64,000 nucleotides of DNA from Carnegiea gigantea (lineage: Eukaryota > Streptophyta > Magnoliopsida > Caryophyllales > Cactaceae). Shown here piece by piece: positions 1-12,560 of the stretch. The notes under the pieces are model-generated. The model was not told the origin of the DNA, did not search any database, and was given only the letters and a program-made list of their open reading frames with translations. Position numbers and translations under genes: made by a program. The stretch's first letter is position 1; every line of letters starts with the position of its first letter. The stretch lies in NCBI GenBank assembly GCA_029747015.1, contig JAKOGI010000144.1:765001-829000 (forward strand), given 5' to 3'.

Positions 1-907
1 TAGGCTTCCCTAGCTTGTGTGTTTGCATAAATTTACCCAGCCTCCAAAAAAAAAGGGAAGACGATGGGCAGCAGGTACTCCGATATCTTCTGTATGATCA
101 TAGGACTTCATCAATGAAAGATGACCATTCATGCATGAGGGTTAGAGTGGCCATTCGAGGGTGATTCTGGTTGATTATTGCAAGAATTGTTTTCATATTA
201 TCTTCTGAAATTAAAAGCAGTGGACTACAAGCTTGGTAGTGGAAACAAACTAGTGAAGACTACTAGAAAATGAGATGCATAAGGGTAGACATGTAGCCTC
301 AGCTGGCTTGTCTGTAGATTGCACAGCCTACAATTGTATGTGCCAAAGTATATTGTCTTTCTTACATCTTATCCTCTCCATTGGTGACCTACATTGCAAT
401 ATGTTCCTCTCTTGTGATCGTCAAGTCTGCACATGTTTCAATTAGCAAGTGAGCTTAATGTTGATTCCCATTCTCGGTCCATGTGGAAGGGAATCTTCAA
501 CAACAGGTCCTGACACCTCAATTAATGTGGAACTGAAAATAAATATATGTATATTTTTTGGTGGGATAATGCCTGTTGATTCTGTTGCCACTGCTTAAAC
601 AGAACATCATTTTAGTAATGGGTGTGTCAGTACAAGGGTAAATGAGGGTTTTCTTGCTTGAAGAGATGTTTCAAGACAAATTAACAATTAAAGATCCCCA
701 ACTTTATTTAATAATGATCTGCAATTAGCTCTCTTTGAATGAGAAATAATGGTGGTAAGTTCCATGGCTGTCGCATTTTTGAGGTTTCATTGCTTGAGAG
801 CTAAACATTCTTACTTGGTGCACCTGATGACAAACAACATCTCCCTCGGTTCTTCAACCATGATTACGCATGAATGTCTATTAATTATGACATATTTTTG
901 ACCGCAG
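1..907. other. No exon recognised: probable intron of the DUF668 gene
   Basis: This AT-rich stretch runs up to the splice acceptor at 906-907. I searched for the family segment that should precede the ELYHELHAL exon and found none, so earlier exons probably lie upstream of the window. No RNA gene or transposon end was recognised. Confidence 0.4.
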
Positions 908-3900
908 GAGTTATACCATGAATTGCACGCCTTACACAGATTTGAGCAAGACTGCCAAAGCAAATGCAAAGCACAGGGTAAGTAAGCTTTGCCCATAAGC
1001 ATTTTTTCTTATCCAACATCTAATTACTTAGGCTTCCGTAAATATGTCAAATGTTGTTCATCAATCTGCAATTTATCAGTTTCTTAGCTGGTTGATAATT
1101 TAGTCAAAGCTGAATGGCTGTTATGGTTGCACTCTGAGTTGACAATGTTTAGAGCTGGACGCCTGTTTATGAAAGTATATAACTTATGAAATTACGAAGT
1201 GGACCATAACTTGTCGAATATCCACATTTTTCCTGGGGATGGATAACAATTATATGTCTCTGGCGTAGTTGTTAAAAATTGTGTTTGGTGGATAGGAATT
1301 ATTTAATTAATGAATGCCCTAGGTGGACGGATAAGCATGGTATGTCTCTGGCACAGTTGATAAAATTGTGTTGGATGACGTCATCCCCAATCATGTGAGG
1401 TCTATGAGAGTTGTTTCGAACATAGCAAATTTGCTGACCTTTTTCACCCTAGTTGAACCAGCATTCAACTGAAGCAGTTATCCTACTCGTAGCCAACAAA
1501 ATCATGCTGACTGGAATTGAACTGTGACTCTCTACGCCCAGGAGGCATGTATGACGGATAAGCTGCATCATTTCCTTTGTGAACCATTGTTGTTCTGAAT
1601 AACAAAATAACCTACAAGAAAAGAACACGCTGTTGACCCTCCTTTGGTTACACTTGCTACAACATGCCAACCACAGGGACATGTGTTATTGAATCTTCAC
1701 ATGCCTTCTTGGAAGTGAGCAAGGACTTTTTGGAGAAGTTGGATGCAATTACAGCTGATATGTTTGGTATATACAGTTGGGTGTCTAAACTGCTGATAAG
1801 CTGAGAAGTTTTAATTTACAAACAGCATTAACAACAGTGTAATGTGCACAGATTAACATGTAACCAATCAGTAGCGGAGATGCTTCCATTGACCTGCAAT
1901 CTTGCATTTAACATTTTTGAATGTGACGTAGCAAAAGTGATTAATAAGTAGTATTACCAAAAATTGTAGGGAAATTTGGAAAATTGGTAATGTTAATTTC
2001 TTTCAGAAATGATTTCTGCAAATTTTTTATGGATCATTTAGAGTCGCTCTCGATGGGCCGTGTGAGGGCGGGATCGACATAGGGTGGTAGTGGTAGCTGA
2101 AAGAGGGTTAGTGTCAAAAACGGCGATATTAATTATAGGGAAAATGATAAGGATGTATCTGCCATGTTTCTCTCTAAGATAAAATTTTTTGACATAACCT
2201 TTGGTTTTACATTTCCTGTCACCAATTGTAAATAAATCCTTTTCGTGTGTAGCTGGGAACCATGGAACAATGAGGGAAGAACTCAAAAGGCAGAAGAAAT
2301 TAGTAAGGAAACTGAAGAAAAGGTCACTATGGAGCAGAAGTCTGGAAGAGGTTTTATTCACATGCTATCCACTATATTTTTGGACTGAGTTTCAGCATTT
2401 GATGCTCGAAATGGCTTTGGTGCCTGCACAAATTATTGAAGTTGCATGTTTTTTAAACGGTGTAATTGTTCTGCTGCAGATAGTGGAGAAACTTGTGGAT
2501 GTTGTCCTTTTTCTACATATTGAGATATGTGACAACTTTGATGATGGAGGTATGTTTTACTGTTGACCTTAGACATTCTTACCCATCTTTCTGGTGTTTG
2601 AGGCACATTCATTCGCTGCTGCACTCTGAAATTGAATGAATAATAGTTAATTTTTTTTCCCCCAATGCTTGGTCATGAATACCCTTGGAGGGATTTTTTT
2701 TTTTTTTTTGGGGGGGGGGGGGAGGTTAACGAAAATAAAAGAGCTCTTCCTCGGGACCAATAAATTCTGTAGTTTAATCATCATTACACTTGTTGAATGA
2801 CTATCAAATGTCTCCTTGGCTTTCTGACTTCTAAGTTACTGAGGGTCTTCAATAGTAGAATTCTGATGCTAATGAGACAGCAGAATTTCTCACAATGCCA
2901 CTTAAACTCTAGAATAGTTAATAAACCGTGCATTGGAGAGACTAACTAGAAAGTGAAGTTTTGAGCATGAGTACCTCTGATACCAGTGAATTTTATAATG
3001 CTGTGTTATCTCCAAATCCTAGCCAAGATGGCAACTGGGAAAGCCAAAATTAACTTGCATCTTGTTGATTCACTAGTTGCCAATTTTCAATCTTGATGAA
3101 TGATAAGCAGCAGCCAGTCTTGACCAGGACTGCATGAGTCCATGCTAGCCTCGCTGCTGGGTATCAATCTCACAGTAGTACTTAAGTCTTTGGCTTGCTG
3201 ATCATTCTGCTAAGTTGTTGCCTATGCGGCAGAGTAATGCCTTGGTAGACTGCTTTGGAGCTTAATTAAGCAAAACTTATCATACCGCACTAAGTTTTCA
3301 CGGTAATATGTTCTCTCATACTTGATTTTCAATCTTTCTCTCTTTCTTCTTGTTGTGATCTGCAACTCTGCATATTCACTATTTACATGGCAGTATAAGA
3401 TTCAAATAAGGGAGGGGAACAAATTATTCACAGTTCCAAGCTCTCTCTTCTTCTGGCGGTGCACTAATAACCCATTTAGGATTGTCAATTTGAGACAGAG
3501 CCAAATGGAAAATAGGGTAATCTATTGTGCTGAGGGGCTAATACCTTGATAACAAAAAAGTGATATGCCAACCAGTCAACCAAGCGACCAACAATGAAGC
3601 TAATTACAAGCCCGAAGAGTGGATCTATCAACAAACTATCACATCAATTGAAGAGGAATAATGTTCCACCTTCTCCTAAAAGTATGAAGTTTTGACCCAC
3701 TTGTCTTCAATATGTTCAAGAGGCATTTCATACAATAAAAAAGTTCTCTTATTTTTCACCATCCATATCATCCAAAAGGTAGTGTGCCAAATGGCTCTGA
3801 TGGCTTTAAAACTTGACTTTTCTTCCATACGAACCCTCGAAGCTATTAACTCATGTTTAATAGAATTAGTCACAACCCAAGAATGGAAAAATAGAGACCA

Positions 3901-6900
3901 TGGTAGCACTCCCAACTGAAGAATTAGCTCTAGTATGCTGGAGTGTGTTTGACTTAATGGTAAAAATAGGCTCTAAGGTGTTTTGGGCAAGTAAATGAAG
4001 TCAATTGTCTGCCTCACACCACTGGGTTTGGCAAAATGCTGTCTGAATCCACTGTGGAATAGGGCATTGTAGGCAAAATTAGGTCCAAATCCAAAAGAAA
4101 CCTTCATTGATTCCTCAGTTACGTACCTATGCTGTCTTTGACATTTGGATCTTATGACATATCAGACAGCATTCATATCTTGATCCGCATACTGATCTTA
4201 CTTGGACGATGTTAGGTTGGCAGTATCGAGATTTATTTTTTTTTCCCTTTTTTTTTTGGTAGTTGGCTAAAGATCTTTGGTATCAAGATCATATCCCATA
4301 GCCATATTTGTCCATATATATACAGATGGACACTATGGATAAGGAAGACTGTGTGTTGAGTTCTGCTACCTTGCATATGAGTTTTACCTCTGCATTATTT
4401 ATGGAACTGGGAAATAATCAAGTCAAGAAAATGGGGAAAGGTTCACCTTTTTATTTTTTATTTTTTTATATACATAGTGGCATCTAGGTGTTGATGGAAG
4501 ATTCATTTTCCATAGTTCCTAGAGTAGATATTTATTCAGGAATCAGGATACATGTCACTAATGTGCCATTATTTGATCTGTAGCTATGCATACATCAAGG
4601 ACTGGAAGTCCATAATATCACTATGCGGAAAGGTATACCATTTTGATCTAAGTGATCTTATGAAGTCCTTTCAGGTAAAGAAAGGAAGGCGGCATAAGAC
4701 CATTAATAAATGATGCTAGTTACACATTGCCATTGCATTAGTTCAACCAAACAGTGCACAACTAATCATATGGCTAGTTCTTAGATTGAAAGGAGGAGCT
4801 ATCTTGTATGGAAAGATTGGATTTATTGAATATTCTATGTTCTACAGCCCAATTTATGGAAAACATTTATGTGCGTTTTTTCCCCCCTAGGTTACTTGAT
4901 CATACCCCAGTAGCCCACCTGAAAGTTAACTAAGAATGGGGAAAACTCTATTATGAGGCAATCTGAAACAGAACTGACCTGAAGTTTTGGCGACCAAGGT
5001 TGATTGCATTTGATAAGCTTATTGTACAATACTAGACCAAAGATGTATTTTTTTAAAAAAGAAAAAGTGCCTTCTCAAAGTAATTTGACCGGAATGTTCC
5101 ATATACTTTTTTTGACATGATTTGAAGTTAATGTGAGTATGTGACCTAACCTAAACCCTAGCCAAATGACCGAACTGTGAAGTCTGATCATATACAAGAG
5201 TCCAAAAACTATGTATCTGCCAAAAGTTTATTTGCAATTGCTTTTCCTTTTCTTTTTTTGGAGGGGGGGGGGAATAATGATTGTTAGAATTCTTTCAGTA
5301 ATTTATAAATTCATTGTTAAACTCACTCAAATTTTCCATGTAATTATACTCTTGAAGGGCAATATGAAGATCCTAGTGAAGCTGTTGAAGGTCCTGTTAG
5401 CAATGACCAAAGGCTAGGACCTGCTGGTCTTGCATTGCATTATGCAAACATTATTCTGCAAATTGATGGAATTGTGAGTGTGTAAATTCTTTTAACACCG
5501 TCTTTGCTTATTTACTCCAACAGTCCAGCTTCTCCTAATTTGCTTGATAAGTTTATCCTCTCTTGCTTAATGAGCCTCATTGCTATTAATAAGTGTACAA
5601 TATATCTTAGGTTCAAATTTGGGGTTATATACAAATGTGCCTAAATGGAAGCCCATTTCCGGGGTAGAAGAATAGACTTGTAAAGAAGGATGAAAAGAAT
5701 GTACAATGCAGTTATTGAGGAGTCGCATTATGTGAGTATGGACAAAAAACTGGACAAGAGTTTCGACATGAAAAGCTTCCAAAACACAATAGTGCCCATG
5801 ATAAATCCCCTGTAATATCTGGCATAAGTAAGATGGTGTCTTAGAAGAACTTACAATGTCTAGTCAATATTTCAACTAAAAGTTGAATTGGATATCATTA
5901 GTTCATTCTTGCTAATTGCCCACCATTGAGTTTTGACTAAAGTGCTTTGTGTTCCAAGAATTTGTGCCTCCATTGGAACCCAACAGTTCTTACTTCGGCC
6001 TGGGAGGCTTAGCACTTTAAAGATGACACTTTTTTATTATAACCTTTGCTTCTTCAGAGGTTTTGAAAGGGCACAGGGATAAGAAACCAACTTGTTTGGT
6101 TTCTGTGACATAATTTTTGAAGTCCGACGTAGCAGGGATTTTTCCCCTTTTTTGGGGGAGGGGTCGTTTGTGTTTCTACCTCTGTGCCAGGCGACTTCAT
6201 TGTGTAGTACGCATCATTCTATTAGATGTGTTATCCTCCCACTGGTCATTTTTCCCCCCTTCAAGTCTATCAGATACAAGTAGGATCTCTGTATTTCTCT
6301 TAAAATGCAGTTGCATAAATTGCAGAGGCTGTCCTTGGTAGAGGGTTTTATCTCTTGGAATTAAAATTGATTTAGTTGCATATTTTTTGATAAAAGTAGT
6401 CCAAAAAAGATGGATTGTAGTTGTGGGATGGTCCATATTATGGTGATAACTTGCTTTCTTTTTTCTTTATTTTATCCTGTGTATGTGTTCCCCCCAACAC
6501 CCCCCCCCAATACTTTATTTCTAAGTCAGTGATGATGCTACATTTGATGGGAAGGAAAAATAATTCTCATGTATTCAGGTCGCTAGGTCATGCTCCATGC
6601 CTGCTAATGCCCGGGAGTCCTTATACCAAAGCTTGCCTCCGAGCATCAAATCATCTTTGCGCTCAAGACTGCAATCTTTTCATGTCAAAGAAGAGGTATT
6701 TACAGTTGTCTATATCCTCTTATTTCAAGTCTAATGTTTGCTGTTACCTTTCTCCTGCTCTTCATATGCATGTCTAAGGATTCAACTCTTCGTAAAAACG
6801 AGAATAATGAGGATACTAGATGAGGAATCCGTTTGCAGCCTGTTTGAAACTTTCCTCTCTTTCAGATTGACGGAATGGATTTTCTGCTTCTTCATTCTTT

Positions 6901-7602
6901 GCATAATTCCGTACTTCCATTTTGCAGCTCACTGTTACAGAGATTAAAGCTGAGATGGAGAAAACATTGCAGTGGCTTGTTCCGATTGCTTCAAACACTG
7001 TCAAGTCAGATAACCTTATTCAGTTCTGAGAGTTTCATGTTTCTGGTATTACATGGGATAACTTACCCTTCTAATCGTCTTCCTTTCTCTGATTTGATTG
7101 TCGATAGGTCTCATCATGGCTTTGGTTGGGTTGGAGAATGGGCGAATTCTGGGTAATCTACTTATATGCCTTCCTTTCTCGGTCCTCTCTTTCATACCCC
7201 CGCCCCCCCCCCTCCCAAAAAGGGATTGAGCACATTTTGACAGCAACATATAAATGTGTATTTTGAAGATTTGTAGCTAGTGAGACACCACCAGAAAAAG
7301 CTGATCCAGTCCGCATTGAGACACTCTATCATGCTGACAAGGTGAATACCGAAGCTTACATAACTGATCAATTGGTCTGGCTTCATTACCTTGTATCCCG
7401 GTCCCAGGCTAATGTTGGTTTCAAGTCAACCATCAAAGCCCCAGCTCAGTCACCCTTCCAAAGAAGACAGAATTCGGCACCAAAGGTCTTCAACGTGCCA
7501 TCTGATTTGGCAACAGCAGAAGATCACGATGTACTGAATGATGTTAGTACTGACAAACAGTCCCCGGAGATTAGCGAGAGTCAGGTTTCAGATGGTGTTT
7601 AA
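908..7602 (+). CDS. DUF668 domain protein (PSI-like), 3' part of gene
   Basis: Eight exons join in one frame: 908-977, 2253-2350, 2480-2549, 5358-5473, 6579-6695, 6928-7004, 7108-7152 and 7281-7602 (stop TAA). About 304 codons are visible; the start and the N-terminal DUF3475 region would lie upstream of the window. The first visible exon reads ELYHELHALHRFEQD, followed by a basic Lys-rich helix (RQKKLVRKLKKR), then the DUF668 signature LGPAGLALHYANIILQID and a segment ending FGWVGEWANSG. These are hallmarks of the plant PSI family, whose members carry DUF3475 plus DUF668 and are linked to growth downstream of phytosulfokine signalling. The C-terminal exon is Ser/Pro/Gln-rich and looks disordered. 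The last acceptor is the second of two adjacent AGs, because the first (7276) would give an immediate stop. Family is confident; the exact PSI subgroup is not. Confidence 0.88.
2694..2722 (+). repeat. T-run joined to G-run (T16 G13)
   Basis: An intronic homopolymer junction of 16 T followed by 13 G. It is one of at least nine similar T-to-G tracts in this window; the others are given in the findings. Confidence 0.85.
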
Positions 7603-8498
7603 AACTGCCAAAGACAAACATGAGAAATTTACATGTGAAGAAATTGTTTGCTGCATTCTGAGTTGACTCAGTTGGATTTGGTCTATGCATATATCTGCAA
7701 GTGATGGTGCACATACACAGTTGCCTTCCTGCAGTTTCCCCGTGAGGTTGAGAATGTATAGTCCTTTAGGTGATTTGACTGTATCAATTTACTGAAATTG
7801 GAATGTCTTTGTTTTTTTTTTTTTTTTTTTGGGGGGGGGGGGGGGGGGTGTGGTGTAAAAAAGGGGAGGGATTTCGTTGAAGGCAGTTTGGCATGTCTTT
7901 GTTTGTATTTAGAAATGTATTGTTTGATTATCCAAAAATGTTCCATATGTCCTCTGGTCAGAATGATTGCTGGGAATTTTTGGTGCAATCAGTTTTTTTT
8001 TCCCTTTTTTTTTGGGTTCCAGATAATTTCTATCATTGCTCCCTTCAAATGCAAAGGTTCTATAATTGTTTCCAGTTTCATTTATTTATTTGTTTGTTTA
8101 TTTCGTGTTACTGTCATTACTACTATGAGTAAATAAGTAATAATAATAATAATACAAAATAAACAATGAAATACTTAATATCAAGATTCAAGGTGGCTGA
8201 CAGAACATATTAGAATGTTTATTGTAGATGTCTTGAATATAGTGTTTACTGTAGACAAGCAGTCCTCAATCGGTATGTTAGTACTAAACGAAGTAATTTT
8301 GGGATGGATGAAATTTGTACCAATAACCGATGATTGAGGATGGAGCATAATTAACATATTGGGAAAATCTATGATGATATATGGAGTAAATCACTAATCT
8401 AACTTGTTCTTCAATGACAGTATCAAAAATTCTACTGTGGGTGCTTGAATCTTGATTCCCCTAAATTCACCATATTTTACTTGAATGTCTCCTGTATG
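7603..8498. other. 3' UTR and intergenic DNA after the DUF668 gene
   Basis: This holds the 3' UTR of the DUF668 gene, the T/G tract at 7812-7848 and AT-rich DNA with a short run of TAA-type triplets near 8135-8152. No coding exon was recognised. It ends at the 5-bp target duplication of the LTR-like element that follows. Confidence 0.5.
7812..7848 (+). repeat. T-run joined to G-run (T19 G18)
   Basis: The longest of the T-to-G tracts, 19 T then 18 G. It lies about 210 bp beyond the stop codon of the DUF668 gene, in the likely 3' UTR or just downstream. The G-run could form a G-quadruplex in the transcript. Confidence 0.85.
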
Positions 8499-9461
8499 AA
8501 TGATGTAACACCCGGGATGTTATTCCCTTCGTTAAGCCGATTGCACTATTTTATATCGTTATAAAATCGTATTTGGTTATTTCGATAAATTTAAATAATA
8601 TCGATGTAGCCTGCTTGAATGCTGATTTTATTGAAAAGAATATTATTATTATCATTATTATTGGTTTTAGTGTTATTAAGGACGCCATTGGGTACCACAT
8701 TGGGCAGATTCCCGAATACGATTAAAATGTCGAACCTTGGGAATAATCCGGCAATGTATTGAATCGAACCTTAATATAATCAAACGGGCGAATAAACCGG
8801 CCGATGATTATATTACTGGTTACGGTTTAAGAATGGAGGTCGGGAATTGGATTTACGGTACAGCGGTTTGGTAGTGTTTATCAATTGGCAAAAGTCAAAA
8901 AAAAAAAAAAGAACAAAAGGGCCGAAGCCCTTTGCTCGGCAGAGAAGCATCGCGAAGGGGGGGCTCATCAACCCCAGCCCCACGACCACACACCGGGAGA
9001 GAGAGAGAGGGAGGCACCGGCGGGGGCGCCGGCGACCGGCCGACGTGCGCCCGGCTGTCCCCCACCCCGGTCAACGCCCAAACCGGGCCACAGAGAGAGT
9101 GAGACGGACGCGAGAGAGGGAGAAAGAGGGTGAAGGAGGGAGGTCGCCGCCGTGTGTCTTGGCGGCTCCTCCAGGGCTCGCCGGCGGCGTGACGACCGTC
9201 CGATGGTGCCAGTGGAATGGTGGAGCAATGGGTCACAGCGGGACAGCAAAGGAACGAACCGAGCCAACCCAAATCAAACCCTAAAACGAGTTCTTCAACT
9301 TGGATTCGAGGTGGGTTTCCTCTTCCTCCTATCTATTATTAATTTCGATGAAGTTTATTGATTATAGTTCGTTCATGTTGAATTTGAACTGATTATCGGT
9401 GATTTGAGGAAATTGTAGTGTAAATTGAACGATACCATAGATATATATCTTAGTCGTACTG

Positions 9462-9666
9462 AATTAAAGTTTATCGATTATATAGTTTATCGATTTTATG
9501 AAATTTAGCGATTATATAGAGTTTATCGATTATAAAATTCATCGTTTATATATATATAGTTTACCGATTATATGTCGTTTATCGATTATGTGAAGTTTAT
9601 TGAATTTATATAAAGTTTATCGATTATATGTAGTTTATCGATTATGTGTGGTTTATCGATTCTACG
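9462..9666. repeat. AT-rich tandem repeat, core TTTATCGATTATA
   Basis: About ten degenerate copies of GTTTATCGATTATATG follow each other at roughly 16-27 bp spacing inside the 3.3-kb element. Each keeps the ATCGAT palindrome or a one-base variant of it. Confidence 0.8.
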
Positions 9667-10257
9667 TATTTGTTGTTATAGTGATTGCACCGAAATGTTC
9701 TAGTTATGAATGCTAATCGTGAATTAGGGATCGACTAATGAGGCTAGTTAAGCCTTATACGAGTCACAGTTAAGGGCATCGATATCACCGCTAACGTTGC
9801 CTCCGCATTTATGATTATATATGTGTAAATATCAAAGCAATGTTGAAATTTATTGCAACCGCGTGGATTTTGGGAATCGGTTGGTGATATGATTTTACAA
9901 CGTGATCATACGTGCTATGTGAAACTTTTTTCTCCTAAATTGACGAATGCGTGAGATGGCATTGATTTTAAGTTTTAGAGGTCCTTAAAAGTTCGTAAAT
10001 GCTTATTCACACGATTTCTTGGTGTTTCTAAATGTTTGTCGATTGCCTGTTTTAATTGACAAGTCATTGGTAAGGAAGTAATTCTAAATCATCGAATTGA
10101 TCAAACAGTAGGAGTCGGATGCCCAGTCGATAAGTCTAGGGGATCCTCTTTAACAGGGGATTAAGTAATGAACGTGGGTTGCATAGCATCAATTTGCTTG
10201 TCTTTAGCTTCACCAACCCAATACCCCCCCTTGAGACTTACGCGTAACTTCAACTTC

Positions 10258-10600
10258 AGTATTTCAAAGTTCAAAGTTCAACGTTCGTTGCTCTGCCAGG
10301 AGGCAGAGAATTCAAAGTTCAATGTTCGTAGCTCTGCCAATAGGCAGAGGATTCAAAGTTCAAAGTTTCATAGTTCTGCCAGTAGGCAGAAGTTTCAAAG
10401 TTTACTGTTCATTGTTCTGCCAAGAGGCAGAAGCTTCAAAGTTCAATGTTCATGGCTCTGCCAGCTGACAGATGATTCAAAGTTCATTGTTTCATAATTC
10501 TGCCAGTAGGCAGGAAACTCAAGTCCAATGTTTCATAGTTCTACCCATAGGTAGAAGAAATCCTATAGTTTCGCCAATGGGCCGTAGAGTCCAAGTCATA
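10258..10600. repeat. About 41-bp tandem repeat with a hairpin in each unit
   Basis: Seven to eight diverged units of about 41 bp. Each has a TTCAAAGTTCAA-type half and a CTCTGCCNNNNGGCAGAG-type half that can fold as a short stem with a 4-nt loop. Several units show paired changes that keep the stem. A 109-codon open frame across the block is just the translated repeat. Confidence 0.78.
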
Positions 10601-11926
10601 CGTTACAAACCCCGCCAATTGGTATCGAAATAAGGTCGATGGGAACTCCCAGTTCACATGATGGTTTGTAAAACGTTACACTTTAAGGGATAAGCACGTA
10701 AAGTTCAAAGGTCATATTGTTGTTTACTAATCATATGACATAGTTATATGTTTCACCTTATGGTTATCGTTCCATGTTTAGCGAGGAGATTTACCTCTGC
10801 ATCTGATATGTTACGGTATGTTAAAGTGAAAGCACTGGATTAGTGATTGCATCGCATTAGTCATAATGATGGTTTTAGCATAATTGCTAAGTTCAAATAG
10901 CCCATCACCTAACAGCATCTTCAGTGAAATCTTGATGATTCTGTATGATTTAAATTATATGGACTGAAATCAGCTTCGCTAATGTACTGAGCATCACGTA
11001 TAAGTTTTAGCGATGAATGAGCCTTTTGTAACAGAAATCCCAGCAAGTAGTGTTTATGGGTTAAACCCCATTTGTTTTCATTGAATTTATGAGTTCATAT
11101 GAACGACATATGGTAAGTTCATTGAGTATAACTATTATCAAGTTTAAACTGGCGGTGCAAATGCTATTTCTCTTGCATTGTGCCTGGAACACACCGTACG
11201 ATAGGTGAGTTCTTTAACGATAGGTGAGCTCTTCCAAGAAAAGGGATTACGAACAACTATCGTAAGTCATGATTGCATTGAAAGTATTGTTTTAGGGGAG
11301 CGGGGTTATCCACTGCGCGATCATCGCTCATTCCATCTATTGTTGTTGCCCTCCAAGTTTCCGAAGTAGCAGGTAAAAGTCGGTTTAAGTAAGCCGAAAT
11401 GGAGTCACTGCTGTCCTAGGAATAAGGCAATGTGCTTGTATGTGAGCTGTACAATGTATTATGTTGTAGTGGTTTGTAATTTAAGTTCTTGTGTGCCTGG
11501 GTTGCATATTATTTAGAGTCGCTCTGTATGACCGTGTGAGCCACCATCTAAGTTACCCAGGGTTGTCCTTTTCATTGTTCATTTGTTTAAACGTTAAACT
11601 GCACTGGTTATTATGCTTCGGGCGGGTGGCCCGTAGAGCTGTGAACTCCGGCGGGTGGCCGTTGAGTAGTGAGTTAGTGCTTTATTCCTATTTTCAGTGC
11701 AGGAATTTATTGTAAGGCTTTAAACCTAGGAAATGGCCAATTTTCAGGGGGAACTCTGTCCGTTTCGTCCCAGGATTTTTTTTTTAAAAAAAAAACGCGC
11801 TAGCACGCCTAGCTATAGGGTTAGGGGCATTACAAATGACGTAATTAAAGAGTAATTCTACGTACTTTTTGATCCGGCCATACTTAGGACCCCAATGAGG
11901 GCCCATGTCTACACCAGCGGGCTTAA

Positions 11927-12560
11927 GCCTCAATGATTACGTATGACTGCTGTGGGCTCCGAAGGATTGTCTATCTTTGGGCCATTAAGGGAATGCCTTA
12001 TATGAAATTACGACTTTACCCTTGACTACAGAGGTTATAAATACCCACCTACCACCTTGAAAAGGGGGCGGAAAAAATATGAGGGATCATTCATTACATC
12101 TCGCTACAATCGAGACAAACAACACATCATCTGAAAAGATTCATCCTTTTGTCAGTTATTTTATCTGTATTGTCTCTTCTCTAGGACCCCACATTGACTT
12201 GACCGTCGAAAAGGCATTCCCCAGATCCCAATCATGCCTCAATGATTACATATGACTGCTGTAGGCTCCGAAGGATTGTCTATTTTTGGGGCCATTAAGG
12301 GAATACCTTATATGAAATTACGACTTCACCCTTGACTACAGAGGTTATAATATCCACCTACCACCTTGAAAGGGGGCCGAAAAAATCTGAGGGATCATTC
12401 ATTACATCTCGCTACCCCGAGACAAATGTCACATCATCCGAAAAGATTCATCCTTTTGTCAGTTATTTTATCTGCATTGTCTCTTCTCTAGGACCCCATA
12501 TTGACTTGACCGTTGAAAAGACATTCCCCATATCCCAATCCGGGTGGTCCTTTTTGCAGG
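11927..12560 (+). repeat. Two tandem copies of an LTR-like fragment, about 309 bp each
   Basis: The sequence from 11927 (GCCTCAATGATTACGTATGA) is repeated from 12236 with few changes. Each copy has a TATA-like region (TTATAAATACCCACC in copy 1), a GAGGGATCATTCATTACA block, TTATTTTATCTG and ATTGACTTGACCGT; the second ends CCGGGTGGTCCTTTTTGCAG. This order resembles the promoter, R and U5 part of plant Gypsy LTRs. No internal region or target duplication was found, so it is a relic. Confidence 0.6.

Larger units (their letters stand above)
8504..11834. mobile_element. Putative solo long LTR (3.33 kb) with AATGA target duplication
   Basis: The element starts TGTAACACCC and ends GGGGCATTACA, so its termini are short inverted repeats (TGTAA..TTACA) with the TG..CA ends of an LTR. 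AATGA occurs directly before (8499-8503) and directly after (11835-11839), a perfect 5-bp target duplication. There is no second internal copy of the ends, no primer-binding site and no gag or pol reading frame. A solo LTR left by LTR-LTR recombination is therefore the simplest reading. The long length and TGTAACACCC-type ends would suit a Ty3/Gypsy element, which is inference. The interior holds two tandem-repeat blocks (about 9462-9666 and 10258-10600), a GC-rich part (8930-9280) and a T/A homopolymer hairpin near 11776-11795. Open frames in the GC-rich part look incidental. Confidence 0.72.

Noticed and set aside
3676..3919. Mirror-image frames of 75-79 codons on both strands in a DUF668 intron
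   Set aside because: They lie in the long intron between exons 2480-2549 and 5358-5473. The minus-strand frame (WHTTFWMIWMVKNKRTF) is vaguely like reverse-transcriptase-related zinc-binding regions of LINE relics, but it is too short to support.
7276..7280. First AG at 7276 as splice acceptor for the last DUF668 exon
   Set aside because: It would create an immediate stop; the AG at 7280 keeps the frame.
8847..9284. 145-codon open frame (and overlapping frames on both strands) in the GC-rich part of the 3.3-kb element
   Set aside because: Arg/Pro/Glu-rich low-complexity translation open in several frames at once, a usual effect of GC-rich repetitive DNA; no domain or splice context.
10168..10497. 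109-codon frame ending in FKVQ-type repeats
   Set aside because: It is the translation of the 41-bp tandem repeat; units do not keep a protein reading frame consistently.
10258..10600. CRISPR-like array
   Set aside because: Repeats and spacers are not separable, units diverge gradually, and the setting is a plant nuclear element with no cas genes.
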